From contig NZ_BCNB01000006.1 in the NCBI RefSeq assembly GCF_001485575.1, forward strand, positions 1,550,001 to 1,614,000: DNA of 64,000 nt. The letters are read 5' to 3'. This DNA comes from Haloarcula sp. CBA1127 (GTDB lineage Archaea; Halobacteriota; Halobacteria; Halobacteriales; Haloarculaceae). How positions within the stretch are numbered: position 1 is the first letter of the stretch; the number at the start of each line of letters is the position of its first letter. Below the pieces are notes generated by a model that worked only from the letters and a program-made list of their open reading frames with translations, had not been told where the DNA came from and did not search any database. The position numbers and the translations under genes were made by a program. Below, one piece after another: positions 28,209 through 37,655 of this stretch.

Positions 28209-28777
28209 CCCGTTTGACTCGTTCCGATTGTTGAGTCGGTATTCGGTGAAAGTATACCAGCACCAACTGAGACCTGTTCTGTGGTGACGACTGTGTGCTA
28301 TATCGGGACGAGAGACGAGCAACAAACGGTGGGGACGCGTGCCCAAACCGGCCGGCTGTGCGCACTTCCGGCGGACGCGGACCACTGTGCGTTTTCAGGA
28401 AGTGTAGATGTAAACCACTCGCCACAGCAGGATCATAACCACGAGTTTGTAGTTGACCCCCGTTTTACCGTCTCACTGACTAAGTCTCGGATCCTGATTT
28501 GTCGGGTTCCAGAGGGTTGAGGTCTATCTCGAACAGTTGCTCGTGGATAGTCGCCGACAATCTTGGAATGTTGCGAGAACACGCCTCACGCAGATTGTCG
28601 GAACTGAGTGACAGGGGTACGTGAGTAAACTCGAGGATGGCCAGTACGGACTCAGTGAGACCGGGCAATCGTTCCTGACCGACCACTCATATTCCCAGTG
28701 AGCAACGACGCGACAGTCTCACAGACAGCTCCACACCTGCTAAGTGCAAACCGACACGGTCTGTATAAACTTTCTCA
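28209..28777. other. Degenerate, gene-poor region at the right edge of the island
   Basis: About 570 bases with no intact gene. A minus-strand 68-codon frame (28480-28686) reads LTESVLAILEFTHVPLSLSS and HEQLFEIDLNPLEPDKSGSE. It looks protein-like and may be the start of a lost gene, possibly mobile-element derived, but I cannot name it. Confidence 0.35.
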
Positions 28778-29890
28778 GTGCTCACCGACACCGTTCTGCC
28801 ACGCCAACGCAGTCACCTGCTCACGGCCGACTGGCGGCCAGTGACAGCCATCCACGACAACCGCAGAGTCCACACACGCCGCGGGCCCACCGATGTAGTC
28901 GTCGAGAGTCCATTGCCATACACCGAGCGGTTACCCCCACCTTTGCCTACGACACCGACTGACATGCGCTCACCTGCACCAAGTGTGACGCACTCTACGA
29001 TTCGGCGCGGGCGGACATGTTGGATGTGGTTGAGTGTCACGACACGCTGGCAGCGATCGACCGCGCTAACATTCCGGTCTGTGACGTGGATGTCGCACGG
29101 TCCACGGCTGAGCGTGAGCAGACCGAGTATTCCCACCAGCAATTGCTGTCCCTGCAGGCCGTATACGACGCGTGGTCAATGAAGTATGAGTCCACGATGT
29201 ACGATATTGTGTATGACTCGGTGATCCGGCTCCGGGAGTATTTCGGTATTAGCGATACAGGCGTCAACGAGTTGCTTGACCGCGGCTTGACCAAACGTGA
29301 CGGATAAAGCCCACTTGCTCTATACTGTCACCAGTGTCGGTCAGTCGCTGTTGAATGAGTCGTACTGCGTCGGCGTCGATTACGGACACGGCGTGGGTAA
29401 CCTAGAAGAGACCAGCGAGCACCACATGCGGGTCGAGACGTTGGCCCGGTATTTAGAACACGCTTACGTTGACGACGCCGAGTCACCGGTCGTCGAGGTG
29501 TCCCGCTACTACGAACCCGGCCAAGGGAATCACCACATCCCCCGGCCGAGACGACCATGGGCGGAACGGACGATCCGGAGCAGGCTGTAACCGGACCGAC
29601 CAGCGTCGATCCAATGACATCGGATCGACGCCGAGGGTGAGATCGTCATCGTCGTGGAAGCCGAGCATCTGAACAGCGATGTCGCCGAGGCAGTCGTCGC
29701 AGATTTCGATAAGATGGCTGCCTGTGACCCCGCGGAGGCAATCTGGGTTGTCCCGTCACATTCTGCTGCGACTCGTGTTGTCGAGGCACTGACCGATCCT
29801 CCTGAAGGCACCCTTCGGGTCAAGAGGACGTAATCCCAGAACACCCCAAGCATTGACGGACCGGGCTCTCACAGACAATGATATTCAGCA
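28778..29890 (+). pseudogene. Multiply broken gene of a plasmid-associated haloarchaeal protein family
   Basis: Fragments in changing frames make one decayed protein. From 28778: RSHLLTADWRPVTAIHDNRR. After a shift near 28935: TFAYDTD, an in-frame TGA, then HALTCTKCDALYDSARADML with a CxxC zinc pair, continuing through DAWSMKYESTMYDIVYDSVI. A shift near 29300 gives DKAHLLYTVTSVGQSLLNES and EHAYVDDAESPVVEV. After a scrambled patch (29520-29630) comes EGEIVIVVEAEHLNSDVAEA and AACDPAEAIWVVPSHSAATR, then a stop where the homologue I remember continues. I recognise this pattern from hypothetical proteins on haloarchaeal plasmids and integrated elements. Function unknown. Confidence 0.65.
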
Positions 29891-30470
29891 CACTTCGGGA
29901 TCGACTGCTCGAGCGGTCACACTCCGAATCACCGTCATCATAACCGTAAAGCTGCAATTCTCGGCCATTTATTTATTTCACACTCCACGGCTCCTCTGGA
30001 ACAAAGAGAGTGATCTCGAAAGTGTGAGTGAAGTGCTCCGGCTTCGCTAATTGAGAGACATTCCATCGCAAGAGTGGGTAGTCGGACGTGCCAGTCGCAC
30101 GAATGGGCCAAGCGCGCACATAGCTGTGCTTGCTAGTTAGGGGACAATCAGCAGTATTATCAATAAATTGCACTCCAGAGTTACCAGACTATCATTTGAT
30201 GAAGTATCCATATATCCAAGTACACGTGTATTAGCGGTCGTTTTTCGAAGTGAGAAAAGCGAATAGATAGATGAAATCGTTCATACTATCACGGATTCGG
30301 TGAGAGAAGAACTGTGAACGGTGGAAAGCGCACATTGATCGTTATTTCTGGCTGCACCCGCGACAAAACTCAGCATAGACTCATTCAAGATTGTTTGAAA
30401 CTGCGAGCTTCCCACCACGAAGAGAGTATTGGCAAGTCACAGGAGTTTCTAAAGAGAATATTCTGGAACG
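29891..30470. other. Intergenic region, no gene seen
   Basis: About 580 bases, AT-richer than average. Short open frames on both strands lack acidic composition and motifs. It probably contains remnants of the decayed element on its left and the terminator of the leftward operon on its right. Confidence 0.4.
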
Positions 30471-30920
30471 TCAGGCCGAGCCATCCTCGGCAGATTCTGA
30501 CTCGCCATTGTCAGTACGCCTTTGTTCCGTCGGCTCTGGTGGTGTCAAGAGAGCGGCTGCGAGTTCGTAGCCACGCGTCTCCGAGAGCGGGTCGAACACA
30601 TCCGCTGCAAGCCGTTCGAACGCGGTTTTCGCGGCCGACCCCACGGTCGAGTGTCGCCATGCGTCTTCGATATGTGGGATGAGCCTGTCCAACAGTGTAA
30701 TAAAGGGCCCAACAGCGTACGTCTCACGAAGGTCGATGACGATAATCTCGGGCTCAGGTTCCGTCGTGAGCCAGCGGTAGCAATACGACTTCTGAACGAA
30801 CTCGCTTGCACGAGCACCGATCACTCGCCCGACATCGACGACCTTTGACCCGTCGGTGATCGCGCTAACTTTTTCCCCGACAGCTCCAATAGGGTTCAGC
30901 GACCCGGATTCCTCGGACAT
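30471..30920 (-). CDS. Conserved haloarchaeal hypothetical protein
   Basis: 149 residues. The central block SYCYRWLTTEPEPEIIVIDLRETYAVGPFITLLDRLIPHI is distinctive and suggests a strand followed by an amphipathic or membrane-facing helix. The C-terminus is acidic and low-complexity. It lies 49 bases downstream of the DUF4330 gene on the same strand, so the two are probably co-transcribed and might act together at the cell surface. No enzymatic motif is seen and I do not assign a function. Confidence 0.7.
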   Translation of the reverse strand: MSEESGSLNPIGAVGEKVSAITDGSKVVDVGRVIGARASEFVQKSYCYRWLTTEPEPEIIVIDLRETYAVGPFITLLDRLIPHIEDAWRHSTVGSAAKTAFERLAADVFDPLSETRGYELAAALLTPPEPTEQRRTDNGESESAEDGSA

Positions 30921-30969
30921 CCGATTATATACTGGTTCGAGCGATCCAAGATATCGTTTGTGATGTGGG

Positions 30970-32385
30970 TCAGAGACCGATACTCACGACCGTCGCTTCG
31001 ATAGTGATCGTCCCGAGGTTGATGACGACTGTCGAGCCCTGCTGCACGGGCTCGCTTTTGAACTGCACACCGCTTGTCGTTTCACGGACCCGGAGTTCAG
31101 TCGTGATGGTGACATCGCGCAGATACGGGTGATCGACGACGTTTACCGTGCCGTTGTCGCCCGTCGTAATGATGATAGATGGTTCAGTGCTGACGCGACT
31201 CACGCGGGCGACCGTCGTCCCACCACTGGTTTCGGTCATGCCGGGCCTAATTTCGTCGGCCATGTCCGCGCGAATATCTGTCATCCGCAGCGTTACTGTC
31301 CGATTAGTGAGTGTCCCACGTGGTTCGAGTGCGCCGACGCGGTCGATGGTGCCGGAGAGTTCGTAGCTCTCGGTCGAGACGGTGATGTTGTTTCCACGCT
31401 GGACGGTGGTGCTGCCGAACTGTTGCTGACCGCCGTTTTCGAGGGTCGCCAGCGAGAGACCGACGAATATGCGTTTGCGGTCGGGGTTCTGTGTCGCGTA
31501 CGTCGTGACCGTTCGTACTTCGGCTGCCTCGTACCCGGCAACGGTGGCGATGTCGCCGGCAGCGAGACGATTAGCCGTTTCGGCGTCAACAGTCGTCTTG
31601 AGCAGCACGTCGGCAGTCGCCGATCGGAGACCGCTGCCGACTTGTTCAATACGGCCATTGAGCGTGTAGTCCTCGGCCGGGAGCGTGACTGTCTGCCCGC
31701 GCCGGACCTGTGTCCCGCCGAACCGATGGTCAGATTGCTGAGTGTGGGTGTCGAGTTCAGCTTCGACAAAGACGGTCTGTTCAGTCGTGTTTTCACCTGA
31801 GTATGCAGCCACGTCTTCGATGGTCGCAACAGTGCGGCCAGCGAGTCGGATCTCATCACCGGGGGTGACGTCTCGCGCTTCGGCGGTGGCCATGGTGTCT
31901 CTGAGAACTACCGTCGTGTCTTCCTGAGTGAAACTGTTGTCACCACCCACTGCACGAATCTGACCGTCTACTTCGTATCGACTCGTCGCGATGGTTAGCG
32001 GTCGCCCGAGGCGCGGGGGCGCATTTGCATATGTGAGACTGTTCCCGTTAGGCGGTCCCTGAAGCGTAGCGCGTAAGATGACACGTGTCTGGTTGCCCTG
32101 CGGTGTCAGGTGGACGTCCGTAATCGTGATCTCTGAATTACCGTTTGGACTGTACGTATCTCCTTCGGTGATTTCTGTGACGATGTATTCAGGTTGTGTC
32201 CCGAGATCGAGGGTGACGTTGGTAGTGTTCGGAGCAGGTGGCTCTGGCTCCGGTTGGAGGACAAGTGCGGCGCCTGCCACAACGACCGCAATGACGAGCA
32301 GGGCGGCCAGTGCATCAACGACGTTGACGAGGCCGAAGAGGTTTCCATCCTCGTCGAGGAGGGCCGACGAACGACTATCTGCCAT
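30970..32385 (-). CDS. DUF4330 family membrane-anchored protein
   Basis: 471 residues. A short cytoplasmic start (MADSRSSALLDEDGNLFGLV) is followed by a single transmembrane helix VDALAALLVIAVVVAGAALV at about residues 23-42, characteristic of DUF4330. The large extracellular part contains repeated beta-rich units: a motif of the type YELSGTIDRVG / YTLNGRIEQVG / YEVDGQIRAVGG followed by TVxLRxT occurs at least three times. These look like internal duplications. Its role is unknown; a cell-surface assembly or export-accessory role is likely. Divergent upstream sequence carries its promoter. Confidence 0.78.
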   Translation of the reverse strand: MADSRSSALLDEDGNLFGLVNVVDALAALLVIAVVVAGAALVLQPEPEPPAPNTTNVTLDLGTQPEYIVTEITEGDTYSPNGNSEITITDVHLTPQGNQTRVILRATLQGPPNGNSLTYANAPPRLGRPLTIATSRYEVDGQIRAVGGDNSFTQEDTTVVLRDTMATAEARDVTPGDEIRLAGRTVATIEDVAAYSGENTTEQTVFVEAELDTHTQQSDHRFGGTQVRRGQTVTLPAEDYTLNGRIEQVGSGLRSATADVLLKTTVDAETANRLAAGDIATVAGYEAAEVRTVTTYATQNPDRKRIFVGLSLATLENGGQQQFGSTTVQRGNNITVSTESYELSGTIDRVGALEPRGTLTNRTVTLRMTDIRADMADEIRPGMTETSGGTTVARVSRVSTEPSIIITTGDNGTVNVVDHPYLRDVTITTELRVRETTSGVQFKSEPVQQGSTVVINLGTITIEATVVSIGL

Positions 32386-32607
32386 ACTGTAGGCATTTTT
32401 TCGGAGTGGTTTGGCTGTTTCGTTGTACTACTATGACTGTGCTCCTCTCAATTTCCACTTCTCTAAGTAATTACAGTCCGTCAGTAAAGATACTGCTCTG
32501 ACTGATCCCCCATCTCCCGGGCCGAGTGTAGTTAGCCGTCACAATCATTCAGGTCTCGCTCCAACCGAACTATGGATACCCCACAACGAGTAAAATCTCA
32601 ATCGGTT

Positions 32608-32721
32608 CTATGACTCGTACGACTCTAAGCTCGTCCCACAGTCCGGACACTCACCGTCAGTGATCGTTACCTGCGCGTCACATGCAGGGCAGTAGTCGCG
32701 GTAACACGCTGGGTCGCCCAT
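32608..32721 (-). CDS. Micro zinc-ribbon protein (37 residues)
   Basis: A 37-residue frame on the minus strand starting at 32721: MGDPACYRDYCPACDAQVTI followed by TDGECPDCGTSLES. It has two CPxC-type knuckles (CPAC and CPDC) spaced like a rubredoxin-type zinc ribbon. Such one-domain zinc-finger microproteins are common and conserved in haloarchaea. Acidic composition and the paired motif make chance unlikely. It stands alone between the DUF4330 promoter region and a long gene-free stretch. Function unknown; RNA, DNA or protein binding are all possible. Confidence 0.7.
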   Translation of the reverse strand: MGDPACYRDYCPACDAQVTITDGECPDCGTSLESYES

Positions 32722-33471
32722 AATTGTCTATACACTCCAATGGATTGAGAAGGTTACCCAGGTTGGGCCAGTCAGCGCGGCGAAGTTGCAAGTATAGCAA
32801 CCGGCAACCAACTGCTCGCCTGCACCGACCTCTCCGTTTCGTGTGACTTGCAAGGTTGGAATAGACCAGTTGAGACCGACAAACCGACCGAACACAGTCC
32901 TTTGTCAATCTGCGGGTGTCCAACCCACGCCAACACCACTGGAATAAGGTGAATGACCGCTGTCGTACCTGACTAGATGGTTGACGACCCAGCCGGCGTA
33001 TGCCGTATCTGACCGACCAATATGGCTTATTTCGTGGGACAGAGACTTACTCGAAGCCAATCCGGAACCACTGTGAAATGGGAATTGCTTTACCTAGTTT
33101 GATAGGTCTGGCAAGTACAATGTTCCAACCTTAGTTGCTGTCTTGCGATTGGATCTAACCTTCGAAAGAGTTGTGGTTATATGATATTTCGTCAAAGCAA
33201 TCCCTGTTTCCCATGGAGCGCCACGCTTGCTCACATTCTGCGTTGGCTCCGTCCGCCTGCCCGTTCGCCGTACTTGTCGGTGGGCATCTAGGGAAACTTG
33301 GCGACGCTTGATCGTCTTCTACCGGAGGGACCACCCGAGTGGTCCCAGCGAAACCTGCTATTGGAAGATACTGTTCTGTCTCGACAGGTGGGCAAACACC
33401 GGATCCCACAGAGTGGCTATTAGTATAGCCTCTCGATTTTCAGACACTATCTGTATAGTGATAATGTCCTT
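32722..33471. other. Long gene-free interval upstream of the HTH_10 regulator
   Basis: About 750 bases with no supported gene. Frames on both strands (for example minus 33155-33409) have unremarkable composition. The segment presumably holds the regulator's promoter and perhaps decayed sequence; I see no repeats or RNA genes. Confidence 0.4.
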
Positions 33472-33495
33472 GTGCCCGATTCGATTGGTGTCAAC

Positions 33496-34254
33496 ATGCG
33501 CAACACCGGCGACCAGGGGTCGGCAACTGAGGCAAACCAGCCAGTCGATGGTGCTGGATACGGGCCGGCAAGCCCATCAGAGACGGATGGGACACCACGG
33601 GAGAAAAGCCTCGGTGTCGATCTGTGTTTGAGTCATCCGGAGCTGGTTCTGACGGAGGCAGTCGAGAGCAGTCCGGACATAACAGTCCGTCCGGAACAGA
33701 TGGTTGACGACGGGACGTCGAGTTTTCTGGTGATAGAGGCCGTCGGTGAGAGTCTTGACCAGTTCGAAACAGAACTGAAGGGGGATAGCACGGTATGCGA
33801 GCCCGTCGTGTTAGACTGGACGGAGACGAACCGCGTCTATCGGGTCGAGGTGGCCGACAGCGCCGTCCGACTCACGCCCTCGCTCGTCCGCGCCGGTGGA
33901 CGGGTGCTCGACATCGAAGGGGCGGGTGGACAGTGGCAGGTACAGGCGCAGTTTCGGTCGCGAGCAGCACTGTCGCAGTTCCGATCTGAGTGTTCTGAAC
34001 GGAATATCACGTTTAGACTTGATCGACTGTACTGGACCTCTGGGGAGGTAAACGCCGGCGTATGCGGACTGACCGCAGACCAGCAAGTCGCGCTTGAGAC
34101 GGCACACAGAGAGGGGTACTTCGACGTGCCCCGTGGCATCTCACAGGCTGAGCTGGCGGACAAACTCGACATTTCGCCATCGGCGATGTCACAGCGGATT
34201 CGGCGGGGGATGGATCAGGTCGTTGGGTCGGAGCTCGGATTATCCGATGAGTAA
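33496..34254 (+). CDS. HTH_10 (bacterio-opsin-activator-like) transcription regulator
   Basis: 252 residues from the ATG at 33496; a GTG at 33472 in frame is an alternative start. The C-terminal helix-turn-helix, LTADQQVALETAHREGYFDVPRGISQAELADKL followed by ISPSAMSQRIRRGMDQVV, is the HTH_10 domain of the Bat family. The N-terminal 180 residues resemble the Bat-type beta-rich sensory region without a recognisable PAS or GAF domain. It lies immediately upstream of a membrane-anchored winged-helix protein on the same strand, and could respond to or control the same surface signal. Confidence 0.8.
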   Translation: MRNTGDQGSATEANQPVDGAGYGPASPSETDGTPREKSLGVDLCLSHPELVLTEAVESSPDITVRPEQMVDDGTSSFLVIEAVGESLDQFETELKGDSTVCEPVVLDWTETNRVYRVEVADSAVRLTPSLVRAGGRVLDIEGAGGQWQVQAQFRSRAALSQFRSECSERNITFRLDRLYWTSGEVNAGVCGLTADQQVALETAHREGYFDVPRGISQAELADKLDISPSAMSQRIRRGMDQVVGSELGLSDE

Positions 34255-34362
34255 GTAGTTGGGACGTGCCGACAATTGTCGTTGAATTATCAAGTGTGCC
34301 TAGAAGTGACAAGGGGACTATGTGCCAAAAAGGATATTGTCCCGCTGTGACACTCGTACTGT

Positions 34363-36066
34363 ATGAGACACCAGATCGTGAGCGGGATCTGCGCTTTACT
34401 CCTCCTCTTGACAGTCGCGTCTGTCTCCGTAGGTGTCGCTACCGCAGCGGACGCCGGGCAGGATACTGAATACACAGCGACGGGCAACGAAACAGCGCCG
34501 GCCATACAGTCGACCGAGCCCACACACGCTGCTGCGGACGGGCCGAACGGAACCGCGTTCGTCTGGGAACGGATAGACGGCGAGCGGCTCAGCGGGTATC
34601 GGATCGCAGTGACCGTTAGTTCGCCGCAGGAAAACCTCTCAGTCTGTGCGCGTGCGAACGGATCGTCGGCCTGTACGTCGGTCGGCCCGAACGGAACCGC
34701 AGCCTTCACAACTCCCGGAACGGCGGGACTCGATGATCTCTCTATCTCGCTCTACAACACGAGCTCTAACACCACGCTAGATCGGCAGTCGGTGTCTCTA
34801 CAGCCGATTCAGCGTGCCGGTGATATTGACGACGACGGACTCAACAACAGCAACGAGGTCTCTCAGGGGACAAATCTCACTGATGCTGACACTGACGGCG
34901 ACGGGCTGACAGACGGTGCGGAGGTCCACCAGCACGGGACGGACCCAACGGCCGCAGACACCGATGAAGACGGTGTCGCCGACAGGACTGAGATTCAACA
35001 GGGTACCGACCCGCGACAGGGTGACACGGATGGCGACGGGCTGTCGGACGAACGCGAACTGTCACTTGGGACAAATCCGACCGTCGCCGATACTGACGGC
35101 GATGGGCTGTCCGACCAGCGAGAGGCGTCTGGCGAGACCGATCCGACCGACGCAGACACGGACGACGACGGCATCCTCGACGGTCGGGAACTGGAGGTCG
35201 GCACGGACCCGGTACAGGCTGACACTGACTCCGACGAGGTCGCCGATGGGCGGGAGCTGGCAATAGGCACGGACCCGACAGTTGCCGACACTGACGGAGA
35301 TGGGGTAACAGACGGGACAGAACTCGAAGCGGGCACCGCGCCCACCAAGAGCGATACGGACAGTGACGGCCTCGACGACGGAAAGGAACTGGCGGCTGGC
35401 ACGTCCCCGACCACCGCTGATACGGACAGCGATGGTCTCAGCGACGGGCGCGAGGTTTCGGACCTCGGAACGGACCCGCTTGCGACCGATTCGGACGGTG
35501 ACTTCTTGACCGACCGCCAGGAAGTCGCCTGGGGAACGAACCCGAACAGCGTGCTGACGCCGGCCTGGGTGACGAGTTCGCTTCTTGGGTTCCTCATCGG
35601 AATCGGGCTGACAGTCGTAGCGATCAGGCGTGGCTGGGTCACGGAGCTTACCGTGGCGGCCAGACTGTACATCTATCGCCGCCTCGAACTGGACCGAGAG
35701 ATAATCGAGGTCAACCGTGAAATCGAGGCGACGGACAGGGTGGCCGAAGCTGACCGTACAGATATCGACGCGGACACCGCGGCTGAAGCCTTCGAGCAAG
35801 CCGACCGGAAACTCACGCCTGACGCACGGCTCGTGAAACTGATGCTGCAGGTCGAGAACGGCCGTATGCACCAGACCGACATCGTTGAGGCGACGGACTG
35901 GTCGAAAGCGAAGGTCAGCCGCCTTCTTTCGCGGATGGTCGACGACGACGAAGTCGTGAAAATCCGTCTCGGCCGGGAGAACCTCATCTGTCTGGAGCGG
36001 GCAAAACCCGCAGCCGCGAACTCGCCACACGCAGGTGATATCAAGCCACCGACGCCCGGCGGATAA
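34363..36066 (+). CDS. Secreted-domain calcium-binding repeat protein with transmembrane helix and cytoplasmic winged-helix
   Basis: 567 residues. A signal-like N-terminus (IVSGICALLLLLTVASVSVG) leads to an extracellular region of about 120 residues, then 11 tandem thrombospondin-type-3 / EF-hand-like repeats of the form DTDGDGLSDGxEixxGTDPT at about residues 153-394. A single hydrophobic segment LLGFLIGIGLTVVAI follows near 405-425. The cytoplasmic tail has a winged-helix (LVKLMLQVENGRMHQTDIVEATDWSKAKVSRLLSRMVDDDEV, residues about 484-530). The layout predicts a one-component membrane regulator sensing Ca2+ or surface state. The repeats have low-complexity DNA. Confidence 0.85.
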   Translation: MRHQIVSGICALLLLLTVASVSVGVATAADAGQDTEYTATGNETAPAIQSTEPTHAAADGPNGTAFVWERIDGERLSGYRIAVTVSSPQENLSVCARANGSSACTSVGPNGTAAFTTPGTAGLDDLSISLYNTSSNTTLDRQSVSLQPIQRAGDIDDDGLNNSNEVSQGTNLTDADTDGDGLTDGAEVHQHGTDPTAADTDEDGVADRTEIQQGTDPRQGDTDGDGLSDERELSLGTNPTVADTDGDGLSDQREASGETDPTDADTDDDGILDGRELEVGTDPVQADTDSDEVADGRELAIGTDPTVADTDGDGVTDGTELEAGTAPTKSDTDSDGLDDGKELAAGTSPTTADTDSDGLSDGREVSDLGTDPLATDSDGDFLTDRQEVAWGTNPNSVLTPAWVTSSLLGFLIGIGLTVVAIRRGWVTELTVAARLYIYRRLELDREIIEVNREIEATDRVAEADRTDIDADTAAEAFEQADRKLTPDARLVKLMLQVENGRMHQTDIVEATDWSKAKVSRLLSRMVDDDEVVKIRLGRENLICLERAKPAAANSPHAGDIKPPTPGG

Positions 36067-36549
36067 ACCGGCTTACGGCCCGGATAGCCGAGTCGATAGT
36101 GGCATCACTGTTCACTACCGACGTTTTTCGGGTGTGTCTCCGCCAAGTGCAACTGTTCGCCACGGTCACAACAGTCGTAACTGAAGCCACAGCTATAGTC
36201 GGCAGACACAGTAAACGATAATTTCGGCCCTCTGGCTCCTCTATGACCAACAAGCAGCAGAATTAGTCCGAGATACAACGCCTTCCGCAACTGTGAATAT
36301 GTGTATTTGTAGACAGTATTTACCGTCGTAGTGGTGAAACAATTTAGTATGCTGTGTGAAACAGCCGTGGAACAGAGTTCTTGACCCAAAATCCCAGAAA
36401 ATAGGTGTAGGACCTTCAGAACGCTGTTTTATCGCGTACTGTCCCCGGATAAATCGGCCATTATCGACCCGTTAAATCGGCGAAACAGTCGCAATCGGCG
36501 GAACAGTCGACCCGGTATATATCGGTTGCTGGAAAAGGAACGAGCGAAC
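36067..36549. other. Intergenic region with promoter of the DUF7344 gene
   Basis: About 480 bases without a gene. The run CCCGGTATATATCGG at 36510-36524, centred about 30 bases before the ATG at 36550, is a good haloarchaeal TATA element and suggests a short or absent leader. Upstream, related short blocks (AAATCGGC and GGCGAAACAGTCG / GGCGGAACAGTCG) occur around 36464-36512 and could be regulator sites. Confidence 0.5.
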
Positions 36550-37263
36550 ATGTCTATAGCTGAAACGACTTCCGAACCCACGACAACTGAGGCCGAGGAG
36601 TCCGCGACAGAGGAGTCGGCGTCTGCGGAGTCCACATCGGACGACGAACTCACCCGCGACGACCTCTTCCACGTCCTACAGTGTCGTCGCCGCCGTCTGG
36701 TCCTCAAGTACCTCCACGAACACCCCGGCGACGAGCCGGCCGATATGAGCGACATCGCAGAACACATCGCGGCGCTGGAACACGACACGACGGTCGATTC
36801 GCTCCGCTCGAAACAGCGCCAGCGCGTCTACATCGCGCTGTACCAGTCTCACCTCCCGAAGATGGACGACGCAGGCGTCATCAACTACAATCAGGACCGC
36901 GGACTCGTCGAAGCGACCGCACTCGCGGACTCCTTCGACGGGTATCTCGACGAGGAACCATCGCTCCTGTCGACGCCGGCTGCTGAATCGACGCCGCCGA
37001 CAGAGTCTCTCACCGATCATGACCGGACAGACACCCACACGTCGGCCGATGAGCGGTGGTCAGGTCGGTATCTCGGGACCGCGTGTGCCACACTGATTAC
37101 GGTCGGTGGACTCACACTTAGCGGGGTCACAGTGCCGGGCGTCGCCGTCGCGCTCGTCGTGAGCGTGGTGTTTGTAGCACTGGCGGTGAGTCATCGGCTC
37201 TCACTGTCGGCACCCCAGCCACTTACTGACCGCCTACGGGCCGCTCTCGATACGGACAAGTAA
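36550..37263 (+). CDS. DUF7344-type winged-helix protein with two C-terminal membrane segments
   Basis: 237 residues from the ATG at 36550; an upstream in-frame ATG at 36526 overlaps the TATA region and is rejected. After a Glu/Ser/Thr-rich acidic start comes the winged-helix-like domain typical of DUF7344: LTRDDLFHVLQCRRRRLVLKYL, then DLRSKQRQRVYIALYQSHLPK-like and KMDDAGVINYNQDRGLVEATAL. A linker is followed by two hydrophobic stretches (TACATLITVGGLTL and VAVALVVSVVFVALAV). It is a probable membrane-tethered transcription regulator, the third regulator in this neighbourhood. Confidence 0.8.
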   Translation: MSIAETTSEPTTTEAEESATEESASAESTSDDELTRDDLFHVLQCRRRRLVLKYLHEHPGDEPADMSDIAEHIAALEHDTTVDSLRSKQRQRVYIALYQSHLPKMDDAGVINYNQDRGLVEATALADSFDGYLDEEPSLLSTPAAESTPPTESLTDHDRTDTHTSADERWSGRYLGTACATLITVGGLTLSGVTVPGVAVALVVSVVFVALAVSHRLSLSAPQPLTDRLRAALDTDK

Positions 37264-37655
37264 GCTACGGACTGGACAGATGCGTGCACACAGCGGTACA
37301 TCCGGCGGGAGATAGTGCTTGCTGCCGACAGTCGTATCTAGTGCAGTCCATCGTCTTGTACTCGCGTCCACAGCCACGTCTACAAATAGTCACTAAGTTG
37401 CCAGCGTGACGGTGAGCGGCAGTCACGCCGACTGGCGACGGGAGAGTAGTCACCTGCTACTAAGCGAGCTGCCCGCTAAGCGTCCGCGACGCGTTGGTCA
37501 GAACCTTAGACAAGATTGTGTAGCTATCGCGTCACAGTCGCTGCGGTCGGTTCGACGAACAGACGGGCGCGAGCGACAGAAATGCGCGTCTACCGGGTAG
37601 ATAGCAGGCGTAAAGAAGCATATAATCAAACGATGGGGAGACAGATGAAGTGTGT
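37264..37655. other. Intergenic region, no gene supported
   Basis: About 390 bases. A minus-strand frame with five cysteines (37265-37453) has no conserved spacing and basic composition, so I do not call it. TATAATCAAACG at 37620-37631 may be the TATA element for the small frame at 37656. Confidence 0.4.

Noticed and set aside
28281-28520. 79-residue plus-strand frame after the SDR gene
   Set aside because: No recognisable motif, and a minus-strand frame overlaps it with more protein-like content; probably chance in decayed DNA.
34819-35545. Tandem DNA repeats resembling a CRISPR-like or satellite array
   Set aside because: The periodicity is explained by protein repeats of about 22 residues in one continuous reading frame; units are not identical and there are no spacers.
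34877-36030. Long frames antisense and out of frame within the calcium-repeat gene
   Set aside because: These arise from the repetitive GC-rich repeat DNA; the plus-strand frame with signal peptide, repeats, membrane helix and winged helix is clearly the gene.
37265-37453. Cysteine-containing 62-residue minus-strand frame, possible zinc finger
   Set aside because: Cysteine spacing does not form CxxC pairs and the protein would be basic, unlike the clear zinc ribbon at 32608-32721.
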